A program made the translations under genes and the position numbers. Shown in pieces: positions 34,217 through 41,761 of a stretch of DNA of 42,031 bases (positions are counted from its first letter, which is position 1; the number at the start of each line of letters is the position of its first letter). Origin of the DNA: CAZDYP01 sp964509505 (GTDB lineage: Bacteria > Chloroflexota > Anaerolineae > JACRMK01); NCBI GenBank assembly GCA_964509505.1, contig CAZDYP010000018.1, forward strand, positions 1 to 42,031. The letters run 5' to 3'. A model generated the notes under the pieces. That model did not search any database and was not told where the DNA came from. It worked only from the letters and a program-made list of their open reading frames with translations.

Positions 34217-36505
34217 TTAACGGATGACCAATGGTAGCACGATGACCCTACAGGGATTGGGATATGCGGCAAAGGCGCACCACGATGGCTTGGGGGTTTG
34301 CTTGTCACCACGAAACAGCCCAAACTCCCATTCCACAGTCGTGGCATTGGTGCGGTTGAACGAGCTGCCAGCAGTTCCTTGTGCTTTCCATGTCATCGCA
34401 TTCGCATTGGTGCCGCAATCAATGGCTTGCCCAAGGTCCATATATTGATACCAGAAAATCTTTTTTACGTCTGAGCTGATGTTGACGTTGGGACGCTCAT
34501 TGAACAACACGTCGAAGCCACGCTTGAGATAGGTCGCCTGTTGCGCTTCTGTGACCAATGTGCCATTGATGGCTGTGCAACCTTCGGCGGTTGGTTTCCC
34601 TTTGGCACTATTCCAGCCAATCTCGGTTGCCCAAATGTCTCGGATATGATTTCTGAATTGCATCTGGCGGGCGAACTTACCTAGAATGTTTTGATCGCCC
34701 AAGCCAGGATTCATTTCCGACAAATCGTTGGCATGTAAGTACGCTTGCGGGTCAAGCCCAAACTGGGGCTTGGCATAAGGGTGAATGGACAGATAGTCAA
34801 ATGGTCGCGCATTGCCTAACCCGTCTAAACTTGCATAGACATTTTGCAAATAGGTCAACGAATCACCCCATGCGCTACCCAAGCCACCGAAAACTATCTT
34901 ATTGGCTGAGTTGACTTGAATAATCGCTGCGCGGGCTTCGATCAACAGTGGCGCATACAATTCGGGCCAGATGTAAGGCGCACCCTTGTTGGGAGGCGCA
35001 CCATCCAAATTCGGCTCATTCCAAATCTCCCAATACTTGATACGGCTATTATAGTGTTGGGAGAGAGCGTAGGCTTGAGCCCCAAATTCAATGCGGTAGA
35101 TGCTGGCAACCGCTGGGTCAAGGTTGTTAAAATCACGGCGCGTGATACTCTCATGATTAATGACACCTAGTACACTCATACCTAGCTTGCACAGTGTATC
35201 AACCATGCGGTCATATCCAACGCGGTCCACGGGTTCACCAACATGCCTTTGTCGGAAGAGCAAGCGCACCCAACCCGCGTTTGAAAATTGCAAATTGCGC
35301 GCCGCAATCGTATCGCCATCCCGCACCATGATATATTCACCGCTGGCGGTTGGATCGTATGGATCAAGAACCACACCCTTTTTACCCTTGATGGGATCGG
35401 GATTGTCTGAGTTACAGGCATAGCTGGGTGTGTTATAGCCCAAGATGCTGAGATTATCCAGAAAAATACCTTTGAATGTAATCGCATCGGCATCGCTGCC
35501 AAATGACCAGCGAAAACAGACTTGACTGCCAAATGTGCCGGAGTTTCTATACATCCAATAAATTTGCCGTTTCCATCCGCCTGAATCGAAGTCGTATTCC
35601 CATTCATCCCATTGCGCGTTTGCATTAGCGCAATCCGTGGTCATGGCAAATATCAGCGAGTCCCCTGAATCAGAGTTGTTTATGTATGGATCATTCAAGT
35701 CTGACGCAAGACTGAATTGCACCATCGCCTTCTGTACGTTGCTCAAATCATACGGCCCACACCAGATGGTCGTACGTAACCCAGCAGAGTAATTGTTATA
35801 GAACGGGTCAAGCGCGTTTGTGCCGCCGGCCGCAGGCCAGGCTGATGTCGGCGCGCTAACGGATGTATAGTTCGTCGGTCCCCAATAGCGAACGGAACTA
35901 TCTGTGTTGTTGTAATAAACCGCACAATTGTTAGGTGGGTTGGTCTCGTTCAAACAAGTTCGCCAATTATCCACCAATGTTGGATCAACAGGAGTGGCAA
36001 CGGCGCAGGCAGCAGTTGTACGCTGCAAAATTTGAGATGGTGGAGGAAAACTGCGATGCGCTTTGGGTGCCGCAGGCGGCTTGATGGAGCTGGTTGAAGT
36101 GAGAGGAGTACTTGACGAGAGAAAGCGTAGTGTTCGTGTCACGCCATTGTATGTAACTATGTACTCATCGTATGCTGTGGGGCTGGAACGAGGCGTCGTC
36201 CCTATGGGTGTATTGGTAGGTGTGTTTTGCGGCAATGGATATGCCGCCAACGGTGTTGTCGCCGCATTGATGATAGGTGCGTTGTTGTTTCTGCGTGGTG
36301 TCGGTGTCGCAGGTGCAGGCGGCAGGGGATAAGGTGAAGCTTGTGTGGGTAGAAAGCGTGGCGTGGGTGTGGCTGCTTGCAAGTCAGGTGCGGCAGTCAG
36401 TGTTGGTGCATGTGAACTGTCCAAGAGCAGGAAGCCAACGACTATGACAACGATGATTGATAAGGTAAAGCCCAAACTGCGATTGATGTTCAAGGAAGTT
36501 TTCAT
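34217..36505 (-). CDS. Secreted clan-A glycoside-hydrolase-like protein with LPLVIR C terminus
   Basis: About 762 residues. An N-terminal signal/anchor helix (13-33) is followed by about 120 residues of Thr/Pro-rich linker and a beta-sandwich domain (about 170-385, with several Cys). The TIM barrel that follows carries EIWNEPNLDG (Glu497, acid/base) and IWATEIGWNSA (Glu628, nucleophile), as in GH39/GH5-type enzymes. The last residues, RVIVLPLVIR, are a short hydrophobic end with a terminal Arg, similar to the FLPLIRR seen in the repeat surface protein. The substrate is unknown, probably plant or microbial polysaccharide. ATG 36505 is supported by GGAGG six bases upstream. Confidence 0.82.
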   Translation of the reverse strand: MKTSLNINRSLGFTLSIIVVIVVGFLLLDSSHAPTLTAAPDLQAATPTPRFLPTQASPYPLPPAPATPTPRRNNNAPIINAATTPLAAYPLPQNTPTNTPIGTTPRSSPTAYDEYIVTYNGVTRTLRFLSSSTPLTSTSSIKPPAAPKAHRSFPPPSQILQRTTAACAVATPVDPTLVDNWRTCLNETNPPNNCAVYYNNTDSSVRYWGPTNYTSVSAPTSAWPAAGGTNALDPFYNNYSAGLRTTIWCGPYDLSNVQKAMVQFSLASDLNDPYINNSDSGDSLIFAMTTDCANANAQWDEWEYDFDSGGWKRQIYWMYRNSGTFGSQVCFRWSFGSDADAITFKGIFLDNLSILGYNTPSYACNSDNPDPIKGKKGVVLDPYDPTASGEYIMVRDGDTIAARNLQFSNAGWVRLLFRQRHVGEPVDRVGYDRMVDTLCKLGMSVLGVINHESITRRDFNNLDPAVASIYRIEFGAQAYALSQHYNSRIKYWEIWNEPNLDGAPPNKGAPYIWPELYAPLLIEARAAIIQVNSANKIVFGGLGSAWGDSLTYLQNVYASLDGLGNARPFDYLSIHPYAKPQFGLDPQAYLHANDLSEMNPGLGDQNILGKFARQMQFRNHIRDIWATEIGWNSAKGKPTAEGCTAINGTLVTEAQQATYLKRGFDVLFNERPNVNISSDVKKIFWYQYMDLGQAIDCGTNANAMTWKAQGTAGSSFNRTNATTVEWEFGLFRGDKQTPKPSWCAFAAYPNPCRVIVLPLVIR

Positions 36506-36630
36506 CGCGATCCTCCATAGCAAAACAAAAGTTGAAAGCTAACTTGGACAATGACCAGCTCAAGACGGCAGGATTTTACGAACATGGCAGAGAACCATCA
36601 AATTACCGTTGACGCGACTCCCGCCCATCG

Positions 36631-37686
36631 TTAGGGTGATGTCATCTTGTGAATCACTTCGCCCTCAACCTTAAACCTCAATTGAGTTTGTTCAGGGACA
36701 TGCTTCACACAATCGAAACGCAAACTGAAACCATGCGCCTCCACCGTGACGCGATAGAGCCCTCGTTGAAAACGGCATTCGGTCACCATTCCCTCCAACA
36801 CATTTTCTCCTAACTCCGAAACGAGCTGAATACCTTCGGGGCGTAGCAACAACGTCAGGGAAGGGGATTGCTTCGCTTCACTCGCAATGACTTTGGTGCG
36901 AGATTGCTCCCTCATACGCAAACGTCCCAACGGCGTCTCGACCCATTCGTCCTCAATCCAACGCCCGCGCACCACACAACCCAAATCCAAAAAGCGCGCG
37001 ACGAATTCGCTTGCGGGCTGACGATACAATTCCTCTGGCGTGCCTACTTGCGCGATCTGCCCCCCTTGCAAAATGGCGATGCGGTCGGCAAGGGCGAACG
37101 CTTCGGCTTGGTCGTGCGTGACGTAGAGCGCGGTTAGTTGCAGCCGCTTCAAAATCGCGCGTATCTCGCCGATGAGCTGCTCGCGCAACAGCCGATCCAA
37201 CGCGCCCAATGGTTCATCGAACATCAGCAGACGTGGACGCGGCGCGAGCGCGCGCGCCAGCGCCACACGCTGCTGCTCGCCGCCGCTCAAGAGATTGACA
37301 TCGCGCCGCGCGAAACCGCTCAAGCCCACCAGCGTCAATACCTCGGTGACGCGCGTCTCGATGTCGGTGTGTGATTGATGCGCCATCCGCAAACCAAACG
37401 CCACGTTGTCATAGACGTTACGATGCGGGAAGAGCGCGAGGTCTTGGAACATCAGCCCGAAGCCACGCGCGTGAATCGGCGTAGGCGTAAGGTCGCGTCC
37501 CTCAAAGTAGATTGTGCCTGCGTCTGCTTGTTCCAAGCCCGCGATGAGACGCAGCAGCGTCGTCTTGCCGCTGCCGCTCGGTCCGAGCAGACACACGAGC
37601 TCGCCTTCAGCCACTGCCAGATGGATGTCGCGCAAGACCGGCTGACCGTTGAATGATTTATGAATGTGTGAGAGCTCAAGCAACAT
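36631..37686 (-). CDS. thiQ: Thiamine ABC transporter, ATP-binding protein
   Basis: 351 residues, longer than E. coli ThiQ because of a C-terminal TOBE domain, as in FbpC/PotA-type ATPases. Walker A LLGPSGSGKTT (33-43), signature LLSGGEQQRVALARAL (132-147), Walker B LLMFDEPLGALD (153-164) and switch His191 are intact. Residues 264-277 (TKVIASEAKQSPSL), in the linker before the TOBE strands, are encoded by a repeat-like sequence. The assignment to thiamine comes from its operon (TPP riboswitch, thiN, thiB, thiP); the protein alone fits iron or polyamine uptake too. No ribosome site precedes ATG 37686; a heptamer array lies upstream. Confidence 0.85.
   Translation of the reverse strand: MLLELSHIHKSFNGQPVLRDIHLAVAEGELVCLLGPSGSGKTTLLRLIAGLEQADAGTIYFEGRDLTPTPIHARGFGLMFQDLALFPHRNVYDNVAFGLRMAHQSHTDIETRVTEVLTLVGLSGFARRDVNLLSGGEQQRVALARALAPRPRLLMFDEPLGALDRLLREQLIGEIRAILKRLQLTALYVTHDQAEAFALADRIAILQGGQIAQVGTPEELYRQPASEFVARFLDLGCVVRGRWIEDEWVETPLGRLRMREQSRTKVIASEAKQSPSLTLLLRPEGIQLVSELGENVLEGMVTECRFQRGLYRVTVEAHGFSLRFDCVKHVPEQTQLRFKVEGEVIHKMTSP
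36856..36894 (-). repeat. Repeat-derived segment in thiQ encoding TKVIASEAKQSPS
   Basis: The DNA contains GATTGCTTCGCTTCACTCGC followed by AATGAC. I recall this sequence as a widespread intergenic repeat whose translation, VIASEAKQSP, appears in many bacterial proteins; I could not check. It lies in a loop of the protein. Confidence 0.55.
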
Positions 37687-37701
37687 CGCATGTATTATGT
37701 A

Positions 37702-37785
37702 TCAAGTGTCAAGTGTCATGTGTCAAGTGTCATGTATTACTTGGCACATGGCACATGAGACTTGACACATGATACTTGACACTTG
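37702..37785. repeat. Heptamer array (TCAAGTG type), 12 units with inverted halves
   Basis: Five units of TCAAGTG/TCATGTG type are followed by seven of the complementary CACTTG/CACATG type in the same 7-base phase. The two halves pair over about 33 bp with few mismatches. It fills the gap between the thiP stop and the thiQ start and may alter their relative expression. Confidence 0.9.
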
Positions 37786-37791
37786 CTACTT

Positions 37792-39447
37792 TCAAAATTC
37801 TCCCATACCTTCCCAACGCAAACGTTCCAGACTCGCCATCGCCGCAACACTCACCACCATCAAGATCGTGCTGAGCGCGAGCGCTTGTCCGCTGTTGATG
37901 AGGCCGGGTTGACCCAATAGGCGATAGATAGCGAGCGGCAGCGTCGGCATTTCGGGGCGCGCGACCAACGCCGTCGCGCCGAACTCGCCGAGCGATACGG
38001 TGAACGTGAAGATCGCGCCGACGACAAGCGCGCGCATGATGAGAGGCGCATCTATCGCGCGCCACACTTGCGCGGGCGATGCGCCCAACACACTCGCCGC
38101 TTCGCGCAAACTTGGTTTGAGGCTACGCAGCACAGGCAACAACGCGCGCACGACGAACGGCATGGCGATGAGCGTGTGGGCGATTGGCACAAGCCAGACC
38201 GTCGCGCGCAGATTCAACGGCGGCTGGTCAAGTGCAATGATGAAACCAAAACCCAAGGTCACGGCAGAGGTAGCGAGCGGCAACATAAACACCGGGTCGA
38301 GCCAACGCACACGCAGGAGCGCATACGCGGCACATGCGCCTAACGGCAGCGCGAGCAACAACGCCATCAGCGCGAATAGCAACGAATTGCCCACCGCTTC
38401 GATGGGTGGCACATACGAGATGGACTGACGCCGATTCACGAACAACTCGGTGTAATAGCTCAAGCTCAAACCGTCGGGCGTCCACAGCGATTGGATGATG
38501 AGCGTAATCAATGGCGCGCCAATGAAGAGCACCAACGCGCCCAGCAGCAACGCAATCAGCGCGCGTTCACGCCCATGGCGCGGTCTGCGTCGCGTGATGC
38601 GTTGCGGACGCAAACGCAAGGGACGCGCGAGTCGCGCTTGCAGGTGCGTATAGAACGCCATCAAGGCAAAGGTCACAATGAGTTGGATGAGCGAGAGCGT
38701 CGCGGCGACGGGCAGATCAAACAGGTTCACCGTCTGACGATAAATCTCGACTTCGAGCGTGGCGAGGCGGGGCCCGCCGAGCAACAACACGACGCCGAAC
38801 GAGGTGAAGTCAAAGATGAAGATGAGCAGACTCGCGGCAATGATCGCAGGCATGAGCAACGGCAACGTGATTTGCGTGAACGCGCGCCAGCGATTCGCGC
38901 CGAGCAGTTGCGCGGCGGCAGTCAATTGTGGGTCGAGGTTCGTCCAGAAGTTGCCGACGATACGAATGACAATGGAGAGATTGTAAAAGACGTGTGCGAT
39001 GAGAATTGCCCCAACGGTGTCAAGGATCTGGATGGGCGGTTTCTCCAAGGCAAGCCATTGCATCAGTGTCAAGTTAAGCCAACCGCGCGGCCCGAGCAAC
39101 GCGCTGAACGCAAATGCGACGACGATGGTCGGCAACAAAAAGGGCAGTGTCGTGACGGCGCGCATGAACGCTTGCCCGCGAAACTCCCAACGCGCGAACA
39201 GATACGCGATGGGCAAGCCCAGCAGCAACGTCAACAACGTGGACGCGGCGGCTTGCGCGACGGTGAAGCCAAGCACACGCGCGAAGTACGGCGTTTCCGC
39301 AACGCGCGCCACGCCCTCCCACGTCCACACACCATCGGGCATGAAACTCACTTGCAAGATGGCGAGGAGGGGATAGAAGAAGAAGAGAGCGAGAAAGGCG
39401 AGCGGGATCGTAGCCAGTAGCCAGTAGCCAGTAGTCAGCAAACTCAT
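37792..39447 (-). CDS. thiP: Thiamine ABC transporter, fused permease
   Basis: About 551 residues with two permease halves. Each carries an EAA loop: TAAAQLLGANRWRAFTQITLP in the first and REAASVLGASPAQVWRAIDAP in the second, which bind the ATPase. Twelve or more membrane helices are predicted, as in ThiP and SfuB. The start is uncertain: ATG 39447 (MSLLTTGYWLLAT) lies in the heptamer array, has no ribosome site and yields a helix at the N terminus; ATG 39507 and GTG 39519 would overlap thiB. It imports thiamine together with ThiB and ThiQ. Confidence 0.88.
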   Translation of the reverse strand: MSLLTTGYWLLATIPLAFLALFFFYPLLAILQVSFMPDGVWTWEGVARVAETPYFARVLGFTVAQAAASTLLTLLLGLPIAYLFARWEFRGQAFMRAVTTLPFLLPTIVVAFAFSALLGPRGWLNLTLMQWLALEKPPIQILDTVGAILIAHVFYNLSIVIRIVGNFWTNLDPQLTAAAQLLGANRWRAFTQITLPLLMPAIIAASLLIFIFDFTSFGVVLLLGGPRLATLEVEIYRQTVNLFDLPVAATLSLIQLIVTFALMAFYTHLQARLARPLRLRPQRITRRRPRHGRERALIALLLGALVLFIGAPLITLIIQSLWTPDGLSLSYYTELFVNRRQSISYVPPIEAVGNSLLFALMALLLALPLGACAAYALLRVRWLDPVFMLPLATSAVTLGFGFIIALDQPPLNLRATVWLVPIAHTLIAMPFVVRALLPVLRSLKPSLREAASVLGASPAQVWRAIDAPLIMRALVVGAIFTFTVSLGEFGATALVARPEMPTLPLAIYRLLGQPGLINSGQALALSTILMVVSVAAMASLERLRWEGMGEF

Positions 39448-39479
39448 CTGGCTACTGGCTACTGACTTCTGGTTACTGC
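39411..39479. repeat. Heptamer array (TAGCCAG type) with inverted halves, at the thiB-thiP junction
   Basis: Three TAGCCAG units and a TAGTCAG are followed, after two spacer units, by the complementary CTACTGG series. It covers thiP codons 1-12 and the thiB-thiP gap, ending just before the thiB stop codon at 39483. Confidence 0.88.
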
Positions 39480-39482
39480 TTT

Positions 39483-40685
39483 CTATCGTAGCATGACGGC
39501 TGTCCATTCTTTGATCCACTTGTCGCGATTCGCATCAATCGCTTCGGCGCTCACGTTGGCGGGTTCTTTGGGAATCTCAGCCCACTTATAAAAGTCGGGC
39601 AGCTTCGCATCAGGGCGCACAGGAAAGACGAACATCTGCGCGGGGATGTCTTCTTGGAATTTTGTGGTGAGCATGAAGTCAATGAATTTCTTGGCGAGGT
39701 CGGGGTTCTTCGCGCCCTTGAACACGCCCACAAATTCAATTTGGCGGAAGCACGCGCTCGCGCCTAGCACGTTGCCTGTGGGCGGCGCCGTCAGTTTGCC
39801 GCCCGAGAAGAATACTTCGGCGGCGGGACTGGTCGCATAGCTCACGACAATAGGACGATCACCGCCTTTGCCGCCCCACGACGATTTCGCGTAATACGCA
39901 TCTTCCCAACCTTCGCTCACCAGCACATCGTTCGCACGCATGGCTTTCCAGAAATCGAGATACTTATCGCCATAGCGCCCTACCGTGGCGACGAGGAACG
40001 CCAGACCGGGCGATGACGTGGCAGGATTTTCGACGACGGTCATACTCTTGTATGGCGGCTTCGTCAAATCGTCGAGCGTTTGCGGCGGTTGCAAATTCTT
40101 CTTCTTGAAGTAGGCAACATCATAGTTCAAGCACACATCGCCGTAATCAATCGGCGTCATGGCGAATTGTTTATCTAACACGAACTGTGCGGGAATTTTG
40201 TCGGCATCGGCGGGTTTGTATGGTTCGAAGATGTCCGCCTTCAACGCGCGCGACAAGAAGGTGTTGTCCACGCCGAAGAACGCATCGCCCAATGGATTGT
40301 TCTTGGCGAGAATCGCTTGGTTGAGCGCCGCGCCTGCATCGCCTGATTTCAACACCTTAACTTTCGCGTTGTTGGCTTTTTCAAACTCAGCAATGAGCGA
40401 TTCGGTCGCATTGAATGAATCGTGCGACATCAGCACGATTTCGCGCGGACCGCTCGGCGTGGCGGTGGGCGCCGGGCGAGGCGTGGCGGTGGGCGCGAGT
40501 GTCGGCGTGGGCGGCAATGTCGGTGCGGTGGTTGGGGTTGGCGCCGTCGTGGCTGGTGCGGCGACAGGGGCGCGTGTCGGCGTCGGTGGGACGGCAGTCG
40601 GCGTCGCCGCCGGGGCACAGGCAGCGATGACTGCGACAAACAGCCAGATGAAACGTGAAACGTGAAACGTAAAACGTGAAAGCAT
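39483..40685 (-). CDS. thiB: Thiamine ABC transporter, substrate-binding lipoprotein
   Basis: 400 residues. The lipobox VIAAC (Cys23) and a Pro/Thr linker to residue 80 lead to the ThiB/TbpA solute-binding domain: VLMSHDSFNATESLIAEFE (85-103), KSGDAGAALNQAILAKNNPLGD, FFGVDNTFLSRAL and PIDYGDVCLNYD are all close to known ThiB. It captures thiamine outside the membrane and delivers it to ThiP. AAAGGAGG precedes ATG 40685 with good spacing. The first twelve codons (LSRFTFHVSRFI) are made of heptamer repeats, which thus encode part of the signal peptide. Confidence 0.93.
   Translation of the reverse strand: MLSRFTFHVSRFIWLFVAVIAACAPAATPTAVPPTPTRAPVAAPATTAPTPTTAPTLPPTPTLAPTATPRPAPTATPSGPREIVLMSHDSFNATESLIAEFEKANNAKVKVLKSGDAGAALNQAILAKNNPLGDAFFGVDNTFLSRALKADIFEPYKPADADKIPAQFVLDKQFAMTPIDYGDVCLNYDVAYFKKKNLQPPQTLDDLTKPPYKSMTVVENPATSSPGLAFLVATVGRYGDKYLDFWKAMRANDVLVSEGWEDAYYAKSSWGGKGGDRPIVVSYATSPAAEVFFSGGKLTAPPTGNVLGASACFRQIEFVGVFKGAKNPDLAKKFIDFMLTTKFQEDIPAQMFVFPVRPDAKLPDFYKWAEIPKEPANVSAEAIDANRDKWIKEWTAVMLR
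40648..40682 (-). repeat. Heptamer array (GTGAAAC type), 5 units, at the start of thiB
   Basis: Five units (GTGAAAG, GTAAAAC, GTGAAAC twice, ATGAAAC reading leftward) abut the thiB start codon exactly at 40683. They are the same family as arrays at 19293 and 24984. Confidence 0.9.
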
Positions 40686-40716
40686 ATAAGCCTCCTTTGC
40701 TTCAGAAACAAATTTG

Positions 40717-40794
40717 ACACAAAGCCACGAAGAGGCGCGAAGCGCACTAAATTAACCCTCTTTGTGTCTTTGTGAAAGCTTCGTGCCTTTGTGT
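40717..40794. repeat. ACACAAAG-type dispersed hairpin
   Basis: ACACAAAGCCACGAAG (40717-40732) pairs 15 of 16 bases with 40779-40794. The right arm encodes the last eleven residues of ThiN (GTKLSQRHKEG), which homologues would not be expected to share. It lies between thiN and thiB. Confidence 0.75.
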
Positions 40795-41429
40795 TGAAAT
40801 TGATGCACGACGAGTAATACCCCACTCGTCAAGGTCACTTGTGCGCGCGCGGCGCTGAGCTCGTTGCTGATGCTGCGCGTGCTGCCGAGATACAGCGTCT
40901 CGCCATGCAGTGGATACAACAAACCTTCGGTGATGACGCCCTCCACGCTTGGCGTCAATGGAATCAGCGATACGGTGTCGCCGTGCTGCCCATCCACGAC
41001 GGCATGCGCCCACGCGACTTGCGCTTCAAAGGAATGACCTACGATGCGTGTGGGCATTCGCGCGCGCGCCAGGCTGACGAGCAACAATACATTCGCCAGC
41101 TGTTGATCGAACCGTCCACCTAACACCCCGAGCAAAACGATTTCCGATGCGCCACGCTCACGCGCCAGCTCGAGCGCGAGTTCGAGGTCAGTCTTGGCTT
41201 TGGCGCGTGGATGACGAATCAGCTCGACATGCGATGCTTCACACCATGCGAATGTGTCTGCGTCTATCGAGTCCATGTCGCCGATGACGATGTGCGGCGG
41301 CAGCGCCAACGTACGACGCGCATTCACCGCGCCGCCATCAGCCGCAATCCGTAAGATCGCGTCGCGCCACAACGCACGTAATCGTTCACTGTCTTCGAGC
41401 TCGCCGTTAGCTACAATCGCTGCGCGCAT
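40752..41429 (-). CDS. thiN: Thiamine pyrophosphokinase
   Basis: About 225 residues, cytosolic. It transfers pyrophosphate from ATP to thiamine. Visible motifs: ADGGAVNAR (30-38), GDMDSID (50-56, metal and ATP binding), KTDLELAL (79-86) and LGVLGGRFDQQLANVLLL (100-117), in which the usual GGRxDH has Gln for His. The C-terminal eleven residues come from a dispersed repeat, suggesting that the stop codon was displaced. AGGAGGTGATGCC just before ATG 41429 is a near-perfect ribosome site. It is the first gene of the TPP-riboswitch operon, consistent with salvage of imported thiamine rather than synthesis. Confidence 0.93.
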   Translation of the reverse strand: MRAAIVANGELEDSERLRALWRDAILRIAADGGAVNARRTLALPPHIVIGDMDSIDADTFAWCEASHVELIRHPRAKAKTDLELALELARERGASEIVLLGVLGGRFDQQLANVLLLVSLARARMPTRIVGHSFEAQVAWAHAVVDGQHGDTVSLIPLTPSVEGVITEGLLYPLHGETLYLGSTRSISNELSAARAQVTLTSGVLLVVHQFQHKGTKLSQRHKEG

Positions 41430-41452
41430 GGCATCACCTCCTTGCTCATTCA

Positions 41453-41485
41453 AGACCTCACGGGTTTCCAAAACCCGCGAGGTCT
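41453..41485. repeat. Palindrome of the AGACCTC family (copy 2)
   Basis: AGACCTC-A-CGGGTTT and its complement form a 15-bp stem with a single mismatch around CCA. It lies between the riboswitch terminator and the thiN ribosome site, so it is in the leader of the thiamine operon mRNA. Confidence 0.88.
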
Positions 41486-41496
41486 TACGTTGGAGT

Positions 41497-41524
41497 AAAA
41501 AAATCGCCGCCCCGAAGGGCGGCG
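41497..41524 (-). terminator. Intrinsic terminator, expression platform of the TPP riboswitch
   Basis: CGCCGCCC-TTCG-GGGCGGCG followed on the minus strand by A and seven T. It lies just after the riboswitch and before thiN, so TPP binding probably lets it form and stop the operon. Confidence 0.9.
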
Positions 41525-41546
41525 TTAAGTGTAAGACCGTTTCTTT

Positions 41547-41630
41547 TCCCTTCGCTGGCATTACCCAGAGCAGGTTCTATGGGTCGGCGACGCTAGTCGC
41601 CCTCTCAGCCTGTCAATCCAGGCTCCCCGT
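41547..41630 (-). ncRNA. TPP riboswitch (THI element)
   Basis: Reading the minus strand, GGGGAGCC, GGCTGAGAGGG, GACCC, AGAACCTG and CTGGGTAATGCCAGCGAAGGG occur in the order and spacing of the thiamine pyrophosphate aptamer. CTGAGA binds the pyrimidine and the GxxxCTGATC-like arm the pyrophosphate. It controls thiN-thiB-thiP-thiQ, all ligand-related genes. Confidence 0.95.
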
Positions 41631-41711
41631 TTGCAATTCTTGGTTCACATCATAGCGCAATGCAGCGATGCGCGCAAATCAGTACTGATACGACGCGTTT
41701 CAAATCTATCC

Positions 41712-41756
41712 GCTACAAAGCGGGTTTCTCGCACGTTTCACGACCCGCTTTGTAGC
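41712..41756. repeat. Palindrome GCTACAAAGCGGGT type
   Basis: A perfect 14-bp stem with a 17-base loop six bases past the stop of the alr-like gene. No T run follows; it may still end that transcript. Confidence 0.75.
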
Positions 41757-41761
41757 ATGTG

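Noticed and set aside
38491..39420. A 309-codon open frame on the plus strand
   Set aside because: Antisense to thiP; composition is Arg/Gln-rich and low in hydrophobic cores, which is typical of a frame opposite membrane helices.
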